Source of the DNA: Phycisphaerales bacterium
Lineage (GTDB): Bacteria; Planctomycetota; Phycisphaerae; Phycisphaerales; UBA1924
Assembly: GCA_026647565.1 (NCBI GenBank)
Contig: JAPKGU010000008.1
Location: forward strand, 1 to 47,830
Length of the DNA: 47,830 nucleotides
Direction of reading: 5' to 3'
The position numbers were made by a program, and so were the translations under genes. Numbering within the stretch: position 1 is the stretch's first letter; every line of letters begins with the position of its first letter. Shown here one piece after another: positions 1-8,181 of the stretch. The notes below the pieces were generated by a model. The model saw nothing but the letters and a program-made list of their open reading frames with translations. It was not told the DNA's origin and ran no database searches.

Positions 1-85
1 ATATAAATATTGCGGAATTACCCGCAGAGTGGAACGGTCAGGAAAAACAAGAACTAAAGGCAAAAATATATGGCGCAATTGCACG
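1..85 (+). other. AT-rich foreign end fragment; chimeric junction into gspM
   Basis: Base composition changes abruptly within about 80-90. The first 80 or so bases are AT-rich and can be read on the plus strand in frame 3 as an open coding fragment (INIAELPAEWNGQEKQELKA and onward), unlike anything in the GC-rich neighbourhood. Going the other way, the GspM-like protein on the minus strand reads sensibly up to about WIHRV and then runs into this AT-rich stretch. The fragment is too short to identify. I infer a junction between two genomes, probably artificial. Confidence 0.6.
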
Positions 86-576
86 CGATGGATCCAGGGC
101 TGCGCCTCGTAGGTCGCCAGCGCCTGAAGCACCTGGGGGAGCGAGCCGGTGCCCTTGACCTGCGCCTTCACGATCGCGAACTCGGCGGAGCGTGTCAGGC
201 GTTTGGACATGCCCGTGTTCATGCCCTTGGCGGTTGCCGCGGGGTTGCGCTGCGTCTCGGCGGCGCTGCTGCTCACCACCACCTCCGTGAGTCCGGCATC
301 CTGTCCGACGCGGCTGAGGCCCGTGCGAAGCCGGTGTTCGACGCGCGGGAACTGCTTGCCGAGGGTCGTCGACGCGATCGCGTTGAGGCGTTCCCGCACG
401 GCCCTTTGCTTGTCGAGTTCCTTCTCGTACGAGGCCGCGTCGGCGCGGAATCCCCTGATCTGCTGGAGGAGGGCGTCGCGTTCGTCGGCGTAGAACGCGC
501 GATACGCCTTCCACCCGAGCACGCCCGCGGCGAGGCACAAGGCCGCGGCGATCGCCGGCTTGATGAACCGCTTCAC
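84..576 (-). CDS. gspM: GspM/PilO-like type II secretion protein, 3' truncated
   Basis: This is the inner-membrane linker protein that pairs with GspL in a type II secretion or pseudopilus platform. It starts at GTG 576, overlapping the TGA of the upstream gspL-like gene (GTGA), so translation is probably coupled. The N-terminus VKRFIKPA is followed by one membrane segment (about residues 7-25) and then a charged helical stretch and an alpha/beta periplasmic part, the GspM/PilO layout. About 164 residues are readable before the sequence turns AT-rich near 85; the true C-terminus is missing. The assignment rests mostly on position after GspL and on topology, since GspM is poorly conserved. Confidence 0.7.
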
Positions 577-2159
577 GCCCCACCCCCGTTCGGAGCGGAA
601 CCACCGGGCTTGTCGCTCTCTTTCGGCGGCGGCTGTCCCGGCGCGGGATCCAGGGGCGAACGCCGGGACGTGTTCAACTCGAAGCTGAACCGATCCTCGG
701 TGTCCGCGGTCTGGTTGATGACGCGGTAGACGTCGCCCCGCACGAGCCGGCCTCGCAGATCCAGAGCCACGTCGCGACGCACGACCTTGCCCGAGAGCGA
801 GATCACCGCCTGCTGATTCGTGGTCCACTGCCCGCCGGGCAAGTTGCCGTTTCGAGGCACAAACCGCACGTCGGCGCTGACGCTCCCCGTGACCTCGTCC
901 ACAAGCCCGTCCTTGGGATCCGGCATCTGCTCGCTGAGCCACTGGAGGTGCGCCAGCCAGTCGATCCCGGCGGACGACCACTGCTCGATCGCCGTTGCCC
1001 GCGCCTCCACAACCAGGTGCTCCGCGTACTGCTCGCCCAGTTTCACCATGCGTGCCCGCGCGGCATCGCGATCGCGCTTCAGATCCGCCAGACGCTGGTG
1101 CGAGAGCACGCCGAAACCGCCCGCGACGACGATCAACGCGAAGGCCCCGGCAAGGACGACCTGTCGCCGGCGGGCCTTGGGGTCCGGGCCGCGGCGCGAG
1201 CGGGTGAAGTCGAACCCGTCGATGCCCTCGGCCCATCTCACGCCGACGCCGATCAGCGGGAGGAACGGCGTGACGTCGCTCGGGCGCTCCCCCTTGAACT
1301 CAACGATCGAGGGCAGCCCGATGGTCTCCACGGCGCTGGCAAGGTCCGCGTCCTGGCACCGAGCGGCGACGCGACGGGAGATCTCGTCGTCGCCGAGCAG
1401 CGCGACCGCCTCAAGGGTCGCGGCGTCTCGCCCCGCGCTCCAGCCCATCCAGGTCCGGCGAGCTTCGACGACGACGCGTCCGGCGAACTGCTCGGGGTCC
1501 TCGCCGCTCCTGGGACGGCGCACGTCGACGGCCCGTCCCGTCACCGGCTGGCCGCCCTCCATGAGCGCAAACTCAACGCTCGCAAGCCCGATCCAGATGG
1601 CCAGAACCGTGCCGCCCCGACGCTCCGCAACGTCACGAACAAGGGGCGCCAGGCCGCCGATGCCAAGCTCGATCCCGCCGATCTTGGAACCTGCGGCGCC
1701 CGCGGCGGCCCGGTACCAGGCCATGCGATCCGCGGGCATCGCGGCGGCGAGCACGTGTGCCTGACCCGCGATGCTCTCATGTCCGTGTCCGTCGACGCGG
1801 ATGTGATCGACGCCGGCGCCGTCGATCGCAACCGTCATCTGCCTCGACATCGCCAGGCGCACGAGGCCCGTGAGCTCGGTCGTGTTGAGCGACGCGCCGC
1901 CGGGCACGCTCAGACGCTTGAGCACCACCTCGTCGCGTCGCGCAACGAAGGTGATGCGCTTCGACTGCATGCCAAGATCCGCGAGGGCGCGGCCCATCCA
2001 GGCGCCGACGGCCGCGGCGTCGGTGCGATCCAGTCCGTCCGGCATCTCCGCCGAGACAAGATGGCGGATCTCGACGCCGCCGTGTGCGGATACGACGTCC
2101 GCGCCGAGGAGGGTTGCCCCGTCGAGTCCTACCAGCGTGGCGTGCGTTCGTCGAGACAT
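573..2159 (-). CDS. gspL: GspL-like (PilM-PilN fusion) type II secretion platform protein
   Basis: A 528-residue protein. Residues 1-320 resemble the actin-like cytoplasmic domain of PilM/GspL (opening MSRRTHATLVGLDGATLLGA). A membrane segment follows at about 334-352, after a basic stretch, and then a PilN-like helix and a periplasmic alpha/beta domain (about 355-500) with a Pro-rich tail. In the family this protein links the GspE ATPase to GspM and the pseudopilus. The frame stays open upstream to 2432, but that extension is low-complexity Arg/Pro; ATG 2159 is chosen because the conserved domain begins there. It lies 49 bases after gspK and overlaps gspM by four. Confidence 0.8.
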   Translation of the reverse strand: MSRRTHATLVGLDGATLLGADVVSAHGGVEIRHLVSAEMPDGLDRTDAAAVGAWMGRALADLGMQSKRITFVARRDEVVLKRLSVPGGASLNTTELTGLVRLAMSRQMTVAIDGAGVDHIRVDGHGHESIAGQAHVLAAAMPADRMAWYRAAAGAAGSKIGGIELGIGGLAPLVRDVAERRGGTVLAIWIGLASVEFALMEGGQPVTGRAVDVRRPRSGEDPEQFAGRVVVEARRTWMGWSAGRDAATLEAVALLGDDEISRRVAARCQDADLASAVETIGLPSIVEFKGERPSDVTPFLPLIGVGVRWAEGIDGFDFTRSRRGPDPKARRRQVVLAGAFALIVVAGGFGVLSHQRLADLKRDRDAARARMVKLGEQYAEHLVVEARATAIEQWSSAGIDWLAHLQWLSEQMPDPKDGLVDEVTGSVSADVRFVPRNGNLPGGQWTTNQQAVISLSGKVVRRDVALDLRGRLVRGDVYRVINQTADTEDRFSFELNTSRRSPLDPAPGQPPPKESDKPGGSAPNGGGA

Positions 2160-2208
2160 TCTCTGCTCCGATCCGCTCACCCGGCACGCGATCCATCGCG
2201 TGCATCGA

Positions 2209-3630
2209 TCAATCCCGGCTCGTCCATCGGCCCCGCGTCCGGCCCGACGCCCGCGTCGGCGGCGCGTCGGGGGTCGCGTCGGGGGTCGCGTCGGGCGGCG
2301 CGGTCCGTTCGGCGACGCTCGCCGGTGCACCATCATCGCCCGGCGCAGGCCCCATATCAACCCGCTCGGCGGGCGCTTCTGCAACGGTGTCGTCCGCGCC
2401 CTCGGGTTCGGCCTCGGACGCGAGCAGCTCATCGATGCTCTGGGCGGCGCCGCCGAACGTCACGTCACGCAGGTACGCGACCCTCGCTCTCTCCCCGGAG
2501 GCATCGATCACCGCGTCGAGCAGGACCGTCGCGATCACGCGCTCCTCGCCGAGCGCCTCGTCTGAGCGCACGATCTCGCCCGCCACCCGCACACGCCAGA
2601 AAAGCGAGCGCGTGGTGATCCAGGGGAGGGCGACACCCATCTGCGCACGCGTCACGATCCCCGCTTCGAGCGGCCACGCGACGCTCCGGGTGCGGTCTTC
2701 GCCCAGACGAGCCCGGGCGGCGACGATCTCGCCCGCCCGTGATTCCAGTCCGGGCACGCACGCCACGACGCCCTCTGGCGCACGGTTGATGTCGATGAGA
2801 CCCTCGCGGCCCGACTCGGAGAACGCCAGCGCGTCCCAGATCGTCCCCCACTGCGCCGGCTCGACGGTGTCGCTCGCGAGCGCCTTTGCGGTCGCCTCCG
2901 CCGAGGCCAGGTCCACGCCGGCGCCGACCAGCCGCTCGATCGCCTCTTCGGCCCCGCGCGCCACGTCCAGACGCGAATCGAACGACTTGGCCTCCGCGTC
3001 CCACCTCGCCCGGGCACGTCCGCTTCCTTCGAGCGATCGCTCTTCGGGATCGAGTGAGTAAGCGGTTGCGAGGCGCTCGAGCGCCACGCCCCCGAACTTG
3101 CCGGACTCATCCGCGGGATCGATCCCGGCCCGACGCAGGTCCTCGACGCCGGCGAATCCAGAGCCCTGCGCGAGCGACCGAATGCTCGCCGCGGCATCGG
3201 CGCCCATGCCCCCCAGCCGAGCGAGCATCTCCGCCGTGGCGACGTTGAGGTTGATCTTTGCCGTTTCGCTCTCAAACAGGGGGACATCCGGCTCGAGGCC
3301 CGTGGCTTCGGTGCTGGGTGCTCCGATCGGGAGCAGACGGACGCGACCGAGGGTGGCGCCGTCCACGAAGAGGTTCCATTCGGGAGTGAGCGTCGGCTCT
3401 CCACCTTCCAGGAGGCGATCCCGCGACGACTCCATCTCGCACATCACGCCCTGCAGGCCGGACCACGCGATCGCGCGCGCCGTGCGCGACTGGAACGAGA
3501 GACGCGCATTCGTGGTCGTGGTCGAGGCGCTCTCCAGCGCGATCGTCCCCACGAGCGCGCCAAGGACGATCACCACCAGCACCGCCAGCAGCACCATTCC
3601 CGCCCGAGAATCAGGCCGGATCCGCGTCAT
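2209..3630 (-). CDS. gspK: GspK-like minor pseudopilin
   Basis: A 473-residue protein starting at ATG 3630, which overlaps the TGA of gspJ (ATGA). The short leader ends SRAG, then MVLLAVLVVIVLGALVGTIA forms the hydrophobic N-terminal helix. Position 5 after the cleavage site is not Glu, as is usual for GspK, the tip pseudopilin. The body has two helix-hairpin-helix-like stretches (INLNVATAEMLARLGGM and INRAPEGVVACVPGL), matching the GspK alpha-domain. The C-terminal 70 residues are acidic and Pro/Ala-rich with a small repeat (PDATPDATPDAPP). It is larger than the typical GspK of about 330 residues because of that tail. Confidence 0.85.
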   Translation of the reverse strand: MTRIRPDSRAGMVLLAVLVVIVLGALVGTIALESASTTTTNARLSFQSRTARAIAWSGLQGVMCEMESSRDRLLEGGEPTLTPEWNLFVDGATLGRVRLLPIGAPSTEATGLEPDVPLFESETAKINLNVATAEMLARLGGMGADAAASIRSLAQGSGFAGVEDLRRAGIDPADESGKFGGVALERLATAYSLDPEERSLEGSGRARARWDAEAKSFDSRLDVARGAEEAIERLVGAGVDLASAEATAKALASDTVEPAQWGTIWDALAFSESGREGLIDINRAPEGVVACVPGLESRAGEIVAARARLGEDRTRSVAWPLEAGIVTRAQMGVALPWITTRSLFWRVRVAGEIVRSDEALGEERVIATVLLDAVIDASGERARVAYLRDVTFGGAAQSIDELLASEAEPEGADDTVAEAPAERVDMGPAPGDDGAPASVAERTAPPDATPDATPDAPPTRASGRTRGRWTSRD

Positions 3631-4256
3631 GGGGCGCCCCCCGCTGCAACGAGCTCGCCCACGCCGCCGTCGGGCACACGGATGATCCTCGACCACTCCG
3701 GCCCGAACGTCTCGGGTGAGCGCCCGGCGTTCCAGATCCGCACCTCGACCGCGGCCGGAAGCCCCCCGCGTGCCGCGGAATCGAACGACTCCGTCCACGC
3801 CCTTCCGTCGAAGTACCGGAGCGTGAGCCCTCCGACGCCCCTGCAGAGCGTGACGCGGAGGCGATGCTGCTCGCTCGCGCCGACGGCCCAACGCTCGCCC
3901 TCGACGACGGCGGCCGGCTCGTCGAATGTGTACGAGGCGACGAGCGCATCGCGGGGTGTTTCGGATGGGAGCGCTCCGCGCAGCCAGACCGATCGGAAGG
4001 CGACGCGGATCGATGTGGAGTCGCCGACGATCCCCGCGCCCTCGACGGGGTCCGAGGCGACGGCGGCGTGAAGATCGGCCTCGAGCTGGTCCATCATCGC
4101 CAGCGCGTCCCTTGTCGCGCCGGCGAGTCCGACGACGCGGTCGCGTCGCTCGGTGATGGTGCCCATGAAGACGAAGATCGTTCCGATGAGGAGCACGAGC
4201 AGCGCGAGCGCGGTGAGCGTCTCGACGATCGTAAAGCCCCGGCGAGCGGTGCTCAT
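3627..4256 (-). CDS. gspJ: GspJ-like minor pseudopilin
   Basis: A 209-residue pseudopilin. The leader MSTARRG is followed by FTIVETLTALALLVLLIGTI, with Gly at -1 and Glu at +5 as the prepilin peptidase (GspO/PilD) requires. The rest is a beta-rich globular domain, consistent with GspJ by size and by position between gspI and gspK. ATG 4256 overlaps the stop of gspI and the stop overlaps the start of gspK, both as ATGA, so the three minor pseudopilins are likely translationally coupled. GspJ, GspI and GspK form the tip complex in known systems; that role is inferred from order. Confidence 0.85.
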   Translation of the reverse strand: MSTARRGFTIVETLTALALLVLLIGTIFVFMGTITERRDRVVGLAGATRDALAMMDQLEADLHAAVASDPVEGAGIVGDSTSIRVAFRSVWLRGALPSETPRDALVASYTFDEPAAVVEGERWAVGASEQHRLRVTLCRGVGGLTLRYFDGRAWTESFDSAARGGLPAAVEVRIWNAGRSPETFGPEWSRIIRVPDGGVGELVAAGGAP

Positions 4257-4705
4257 GGCTCCCGCCCCTCTGCTCGAAGGGCCACGGCCCCGCCCGGCTC
4301 GCGGACGAGTTGCCTGGCGGTGTACCAGTCGCGCTGCGACTCGCCTTCGAGACGAGAGGCGGTCACAGAGATGATGGTGGTGTTCCGGAACGGTCCCGGC
4401 TCGGATTCGATCCTGAGCGACCACTCGGCGTCCGCAGACGAGGCATCAACGCCGGCTCCCGACGTCGGTCCCGACCAGAGGGGCGACCGCTCCGTCACCG
4501 GCCCGTCAAGCGACTCTGCACGCGCAAGCCCGCACTCGATGATCGCGATCGCGGACCACGCGAGGTCCGCCCCGCGCAATCGCTCCCGGGTCGAGATCGC
4601 CCCGTCCGCGGCTCGATCCAGCGCCCCGTAGATCGCCAGCCCCGCCATCGCGAAGAGCACGACGGCGAGCAGCATCTCGAGGAGGATCGCGCCGCGTCTT
4701 CTCAT
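4253..4705 (-). CDS. gspI: GspI-like minor pseudopilin
   Basis: A 150-residue pseudopilin. MRRRG is a very short leader; AILLEMLLAVVLFAMAGLAI follows, with Gly at -1 and Glu at +5. An in-frame GTG lies two codons upstream (4711), but ATG 4705 is preferred because it overlaps the gspH stop as ATGA. A beta-strand-rich C-terminal domain follows (about residues 35-150). The identification as GspI rests on size, short leader and order H-I-J-K. Confidence 0.8.
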   Translation of the reverse strand: MRRRGAILLEMLLAVVLFAMAGLAIYGALDRAADGAISTRERLRGADLAWSAIAIIECGLARAESLDGPVTERSPLWSGPTSGAGVDASSADAEWSLRIESEPGPFRNTTIISVTASRLEGESQRDWYTARQLVREPGGAVALRAEGREP

Positions 4706-5460
4706 CTCCACTCTGCAAACGGATCGGGACCATCGGGGTCGTCGCCGACGGGACTCTCTCGTCGGGCCGAACCGGCGTTGTCAGACGGGCGGGTGGACCC
4801 GGCGTCCTGTCCGGCCTGCGCCAGCACGGCCACACCGGTCCATGGATTGACACGGACCTCGCTCGAACGCCCCTCGCGATCGCTCACGCGGATCGGACCG
4901 CGCACGACTGCGCTTCCGTCGGGCATGAAAATCGCGATCGTGCGTGCCGCCTGCACGGCAGACGTGGCTCCTGCGGCCTCGCCCGTGCCGACTGCGGGCG
5001 ATGCGGCCATGCCCCCGACGCTTCTGCGGATCTCGGGCTGGGCGTCGCGAGATTCGCCCTCGATCGTGACGCCGGTCGGCAGCTGCACCCGACGCGTCGC
5101 CCGCGCAAAGGCGTGCTCCATGCCCGACGCGGCAGAGGCCTTTCGCGCCGCCCTGGACGTCTCGACATCCGGAGGCGCGATCGTCGGGCTCGCCTCCTCC
5201 GCCTCGATCGGGTGGCACGCAAGCCCGGTCCGACCCTGCTCATCCACTGTCGCGACGACACGCACCGGCCTGCCCGACTCGCGGGCCTCGGCCTGCGCGT
5301 CGCTCAAAGTCGTCTGAACCCGCGACGCGGCGCCCTGCACCTCTGCGCCGTCCAGGTGCCTGGCCAGAGGCACCGTGACAAGTGCCGCGAGCATCCCCAG
5401 GATCGCGAGCACGATCAAGACCTCGATCAGCGTGAAGTTTCGTGCCGTCTTCCGCATCAT
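4702..5460 (-). CDS. gspH: GspH-like pseudopilin with Asn before the cleavage site
   Basis: A 252-residue protein with a type IV pilin-like N-terminus: the leader MMRKTARN is followed by FTLIEVLIVLAILGMLAALV. Glu +5 is present, but residue -1 is Asn rather than Gly; the codon is AAC and the surrounding frame is clean. The body contains a GspH-like region (about residues 35-80, SRVQTTLSDAQAEARESGRP) and a long low-complexity tail (SPVGDDPDGPDPFAEWR at the end). ATG 5460 was taken; GTG 5469 and ATG 5457 are alternatives. It overlaps gspI by four bases and follows gspG after a gap of 144 bases in which I see no gene. Confidence 0.8.
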   Translation of the reverse strand: MMRKTARNFTLIEVLIVLAILGMLAALVTVPLARHLDGAEVQGAASRVQTTLSDAQAEARESGRPVRVVATVDEQGRTGLACHPIEAEEASPTIAPPDVETSRAARKASAASGMEHAFARATRRVQLPTGVTIEGESRDAQPEIRRSVGGMAASPAVGTGEAAGATSAVQAARTIAIFMPDGSAVVRGPIRVSDREGRSSEVRVNPWTGVAVLAQAGQDAGSTRPSDNAGSARRESPVGDDPDGPDPFAEWR

Positions 5461-5604
5461 CGGATTCACCCCGCGAGGCGCGGCCCAGGCCCGCGCTCCG
5501 AGTGCGCTCCGCGCCGCATTGATCCGGCCGCTCCCAGCGGCCGCGGGGCGATTGCCCCGAAGAGGAAGATCCGAGCCGTTCCAGACGGCGCCCGGATCCG
5601 CGAA

Positions 5605-6138
5605 TCACTCACCGGGAGGGGGCGGGGGGAGACCGCCGCTGGCGCCCGACCCTTCGGACGCGGCATCCTCCGAAGCGAAGGCGTTGATGTCGTCCTCCGT
5701 CCCGTCTTCCTTGTCAGGACCATAGGACCAGAGGTCGTACCCGCCGTCGCGTGTCTGGCTTTCGGCCCGATAACCCCAGGGCGTGCCCCATCGATCGTTC
5801 GGCAGCGGCGACTCGAGATACCCCTTCCACTTGGCCTGGTCCTCCTCGGACTGGATCGAGGCCTTGGTCCACAGCACCGCCAATCCCTCCTCGTCGGAGG
5901 GAACGCGATCGAAATCCAGTCGGAAGACCTTGATCGCGCTCTTGATGTTGTTCATGTCCACTTCGGCCAGCTTCAGCTTCGCGTCATCACGCCTTCCAAG
6001 CAGCGCAAAGCCGACCAGCCCTGACAGAGCCAGAATGATGGCGATCACGATCATGACCTCGATGATCGTGAACGCGCGGCGGGTCGCGACAGAACGCGAC
6101 CGGGTGACGAATGCCTTTGAGACCACTCGCTGGGTCAT
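5605..6138 (-). CDS. gspG: GspG-like major pseudopilin
   Basis: A 177-residue protein. A long basic leader of about 27 residues precedes FTIIEVMIVIAIILALSGLV; Glu +5 is present, but -1 is Ala (ATRRA then F). The C-terminal domain has the major-pseudopilin signature: YLESPLPNDRWGTPWGYRAE and GGYDLWSYGPDKEDGTEDDI, an Asp-rich calcium-site region as in GspG. It ends in a poly-Pro tail. GspG forms the pseudopilus shaft driven by GspE. ATG 6138 has a plausible purine-rich stretch (GGAAT) upstream. It is the first gene after a sigma-70-like promoter at 6271-6299. Confidence 0.9.
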   Translation of the reverse strand: MTQRVVSKAFVTRSRSVATRRAFTIIEVMIVIAIILALSGLVGFALLGRRDDAKLKLAEVDMNNIKSAIKVFRLDFDRVPSDEEGLAVLWTKASIQSEEDQAKWKGYLESPLPNDRWGTPWGYRAESQTRDGGYDLWSYGPDKEDGTEDDINAFASEDAASEGSGASGGLPPPPPGE

Positions 6139-6399
6139 GGCTCGTGATTCCTTTCTGAGCGATCCCTGACGCCCGAAGACAGAAGCCGACCCAGAGCGTC
6201 GGCACAACCGGCCTCGGGACCAGAATGATCCCGAGAGCTTTCTCGCGTCCGTGCGATCGGCGGCTAGTCCATACTAGCGAATCTGAACCGCGGTTGCAAG
6301 GGGTTTGCGCCAACTCCAGACGCCGCACCGGGATACGTGATTCGTCGGATGTTCACATCGCACACCCGAACGTGGCGGTGGATGATCACACCGGACGCA
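6139..6399 (-). other. Intergenic region between gspE and gspG
   Basis: These 261 bases between the gspE stop and the gspG start hold no gene I can support. The only recognisable signal is the promoter-like pair at 6271-6299. The spacing suggests that gspG and the downstream pseudopilin genes can be transcribed separately from gspE. Confidence 0.5.
6271..6299 (-). promoter_or_regulatory. Putative sigma-70 promoter for gspG-gspM
   Basis: On the minus strand TTGCAA (6299-6294) and TAGTAT (6276-6271) are separated by exactly 17 bases, each matching four of six consensus positions. The expected start would be near 6264, leaving an untranslated leader of about 125 bases before gspG. Confidence 0.45.
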
Positions 6400-8076
6400 T
6401 CACACCACCAATGCGCCGGCGACCTCGGCCAGGGTGGTCAGGCCCATTCTCACCTTCTCGTAACCGTCGTGCTTGAGCAGCGAGAGCGTCCCCTCCGCTC
6501 TCGCGCTCGACGCGATCGCAGAAGCGTTCGCCCGACGCATCACCAGCTCCCTGGTCGGCTCCGTGAAACGCAGCAGCTCATAGAGGCCCACCCGACCCCT
6601 GTAGCCCGTCTGGCGGCAGTTGCGGCATCCGGCCCCCCGCCTGAGCGTTGCACCCGCGGGATCAAAGTCCGACGGCACGTCCGCCGGCTCGGGCACGAAC
6701 GGCTCGGCGCACTGCGAGCAGACGCGACGCACGAGCCGCTGCGCCATCACGCCCTCGACCGTCGAAGCGATCAGGAACGGCTCGACACCCATGTCCAGAA
6801 GGCGCGTGGCCGCGCTGGCGGCGTCGTTCGTGTGGAGCGTGCTGAACACCAGGTGTCCCGTGAGCGACGCCTGCACCGCCGTCTCGGCCGTTTCCTTGTC
6901 GCGGATCTCACCGATCATGACGACGTCGGGGTCGTGACGAAGGATCGCGCGCAGCCCCGCGGCAAAGTCCAGGCCGACCTTGTGGCTGACCTGGATCTGG
7001 TTCACGCCGGGCACGTGGTACTCGACAGGATCTTCGACCGTGATGACCTTCACCTCGTCCGACACGATCCGGTTGAGCGACGCATAGAGCGTCGTGCTCT
7101 TTCCGCTTCCCGTCGGGCCCGTGACGAGCAGGATGCCGTGCGGGCGATTGATCATCTCGTCCCAGGGAGCGAGCACGCCGGGGGGCATGCCGAGCTGGTC
7201 CAGCCCCATGAGCACCGCGGCCTTGGAGAGCACACGCAGCACAACGCCCTCGCCCGAGAGCATGGGGATCACGCTCACGCGCAGGTCGAACTCCAGGGGC
7301 GGCTGACCCGGGGCGCGATGCCTGAAGGTGATGCGTCCGTCCTGCGGCCTGCGTTTCTCGGCGATGTTGAGCGAGGCCATGATCTTGAGTCGGGAGACGA
7401 TCGCGGCGCCGAACCGGTTGATCGTCGGAGGCACGTTCGCGCGCTGGAGCACGCCGTCGATGCGATAGCGCACGACGAGCTGCCCCTCGTACGGCTCCAC
7501 GTGAACGTCGGTCGCACGCTCGCTGATCGCCTCCGAGAGCAGGTCGTTCACGAGCTTGATGACCGACGCTTCCTGCGCCTGCTCGATCTCGTCCTCAACG
7601 CCCTCGACGACGAGGCCGTCTTCCGCGCGACCCGCCATCTCGTGGAGCGTGTCGCCACCGACGCCGTAGTGCGTCCGGATGAAGCGACGCAGGTCCTCCT
7701 CATCGGCGAGGACAAGCTCGATCTGGCAACCGGCGACGAGGCGCAGCTCATCGAGCGACGACATCTCGAACGGGTCGGCCGTGGCAACCACGAGCGCACC
7801 GTCGCGCCGCTCAACCGGAGCGACCTGCTGCTTGAAGACCACGCGCGCCGGCAGGGCCGCGATGACGTCGGGATCGACGGACGCGGCCCCGAGGTCGACC
7901 ACGGGCATCGCCAGCTGCTCGCCGATGACCTCCAGGACCTCGCGCCGCCCGACCAGCCCGAGGCGCACGATCGCACGATCCAGCCGCTCTCCCGACGCCC
8001 TGTGCTCCAGGGCGGCCTGATCGAGTTGCTCGCGCGTGATCAGACCGCGCTCGAGAAGGATGGCCGCGACGCCCAT
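6400..8076 (-). CDS. gspE: GspE/PilB-family secretion ATPase
   Basis: A 558-residue cytoplasmic hexameric ATPase that powers pseudopilus assembly. The N-terminal MshEN/GspE-N domain (about 1-140) is followed by the core: Walker A GPTGSGKST at 320-328, Asp box TVEDPVEY at 346-353, Walker B region DPDVVMIGEIRD at about 382-393 and His box STLHTND at 412-418. A tetracysteine zinc element has CSQC (453-456) and CRNC (484-487). All catalytic residues are present. ATG 8076 begins directly at the conserved N-domain. It leads the gsp cluster and is divergent from serC. GspE and PilB are hard to tell apart; the neighbouring gspG-M genes favour GspE. Confidence 0.93.
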   Translation of the reverse strand: MGVAAILLERGLITREQLDQAALEHRASGERLDRAIVRLGLVGRREVLEVIGEQLAMPVVDLGAASVDPDVIAALPARVVFKQQVAPVERRDGALVVATADPFEMSSLDELRLVAGCQIELVLADEEDLRRFIRTHYGVGGDTLHEMAGRAEDGLVVEGVEDEIEQAQEASVIKLVNDLLSEAISERATDVHVEPYEGQLVVRYRIDGVLQRANVPPTINRFGAAIVSRLKIMASLNIAEKRRPQDGRITFRHRAPGQPPLEFDLRVSVIPMLSGEGVVLRVLSKAAVLMGLDQLGMPPGVLAPWDEMINRPHGILLVTGPTGSGKSTTLYASLNRIVSDEVKVITVEDPVEYHVPGVNQIQVSHKVGLDFAAGLRAILRHDPDVVMIGEIRDKETAETAVQASLTGHLVFSTLHTNDAASAATRLLDMGVEPFLIASTVEGVMAQRLVRRVCSQCAEPFVPEPADVPSDFDPAGATLRRGAGCRNCRQTGYRGRVGLYELLRFTEPTRELVMRRANASAIASSARAEGTLSLLKHDGYEKVRMGLTTLAEVAGALVV

Positions 8077-8181
8077 GCCCCCATCCTACCCGCATCCGAG
8101 CCGTCCCCCAACCAATCCCTCTTGCGCCCCTCGGGCGTACGATGGGGTATCGAGGCCATGCGCCCGCTGGAGAACCCGCCC

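Noticed and set aside
948-2618. Long open frames opposite gspL and gspK
   Set aside because: Arg/Pro/Ala-rich text with no motif; typical third-position GC shadow of the real genes on the other strand.
6337-8181. Upstream extension of serC in frame across gspE
   Set aside because: serC similarity begins only at 8182 and the extension is antisense to a complete gspE.
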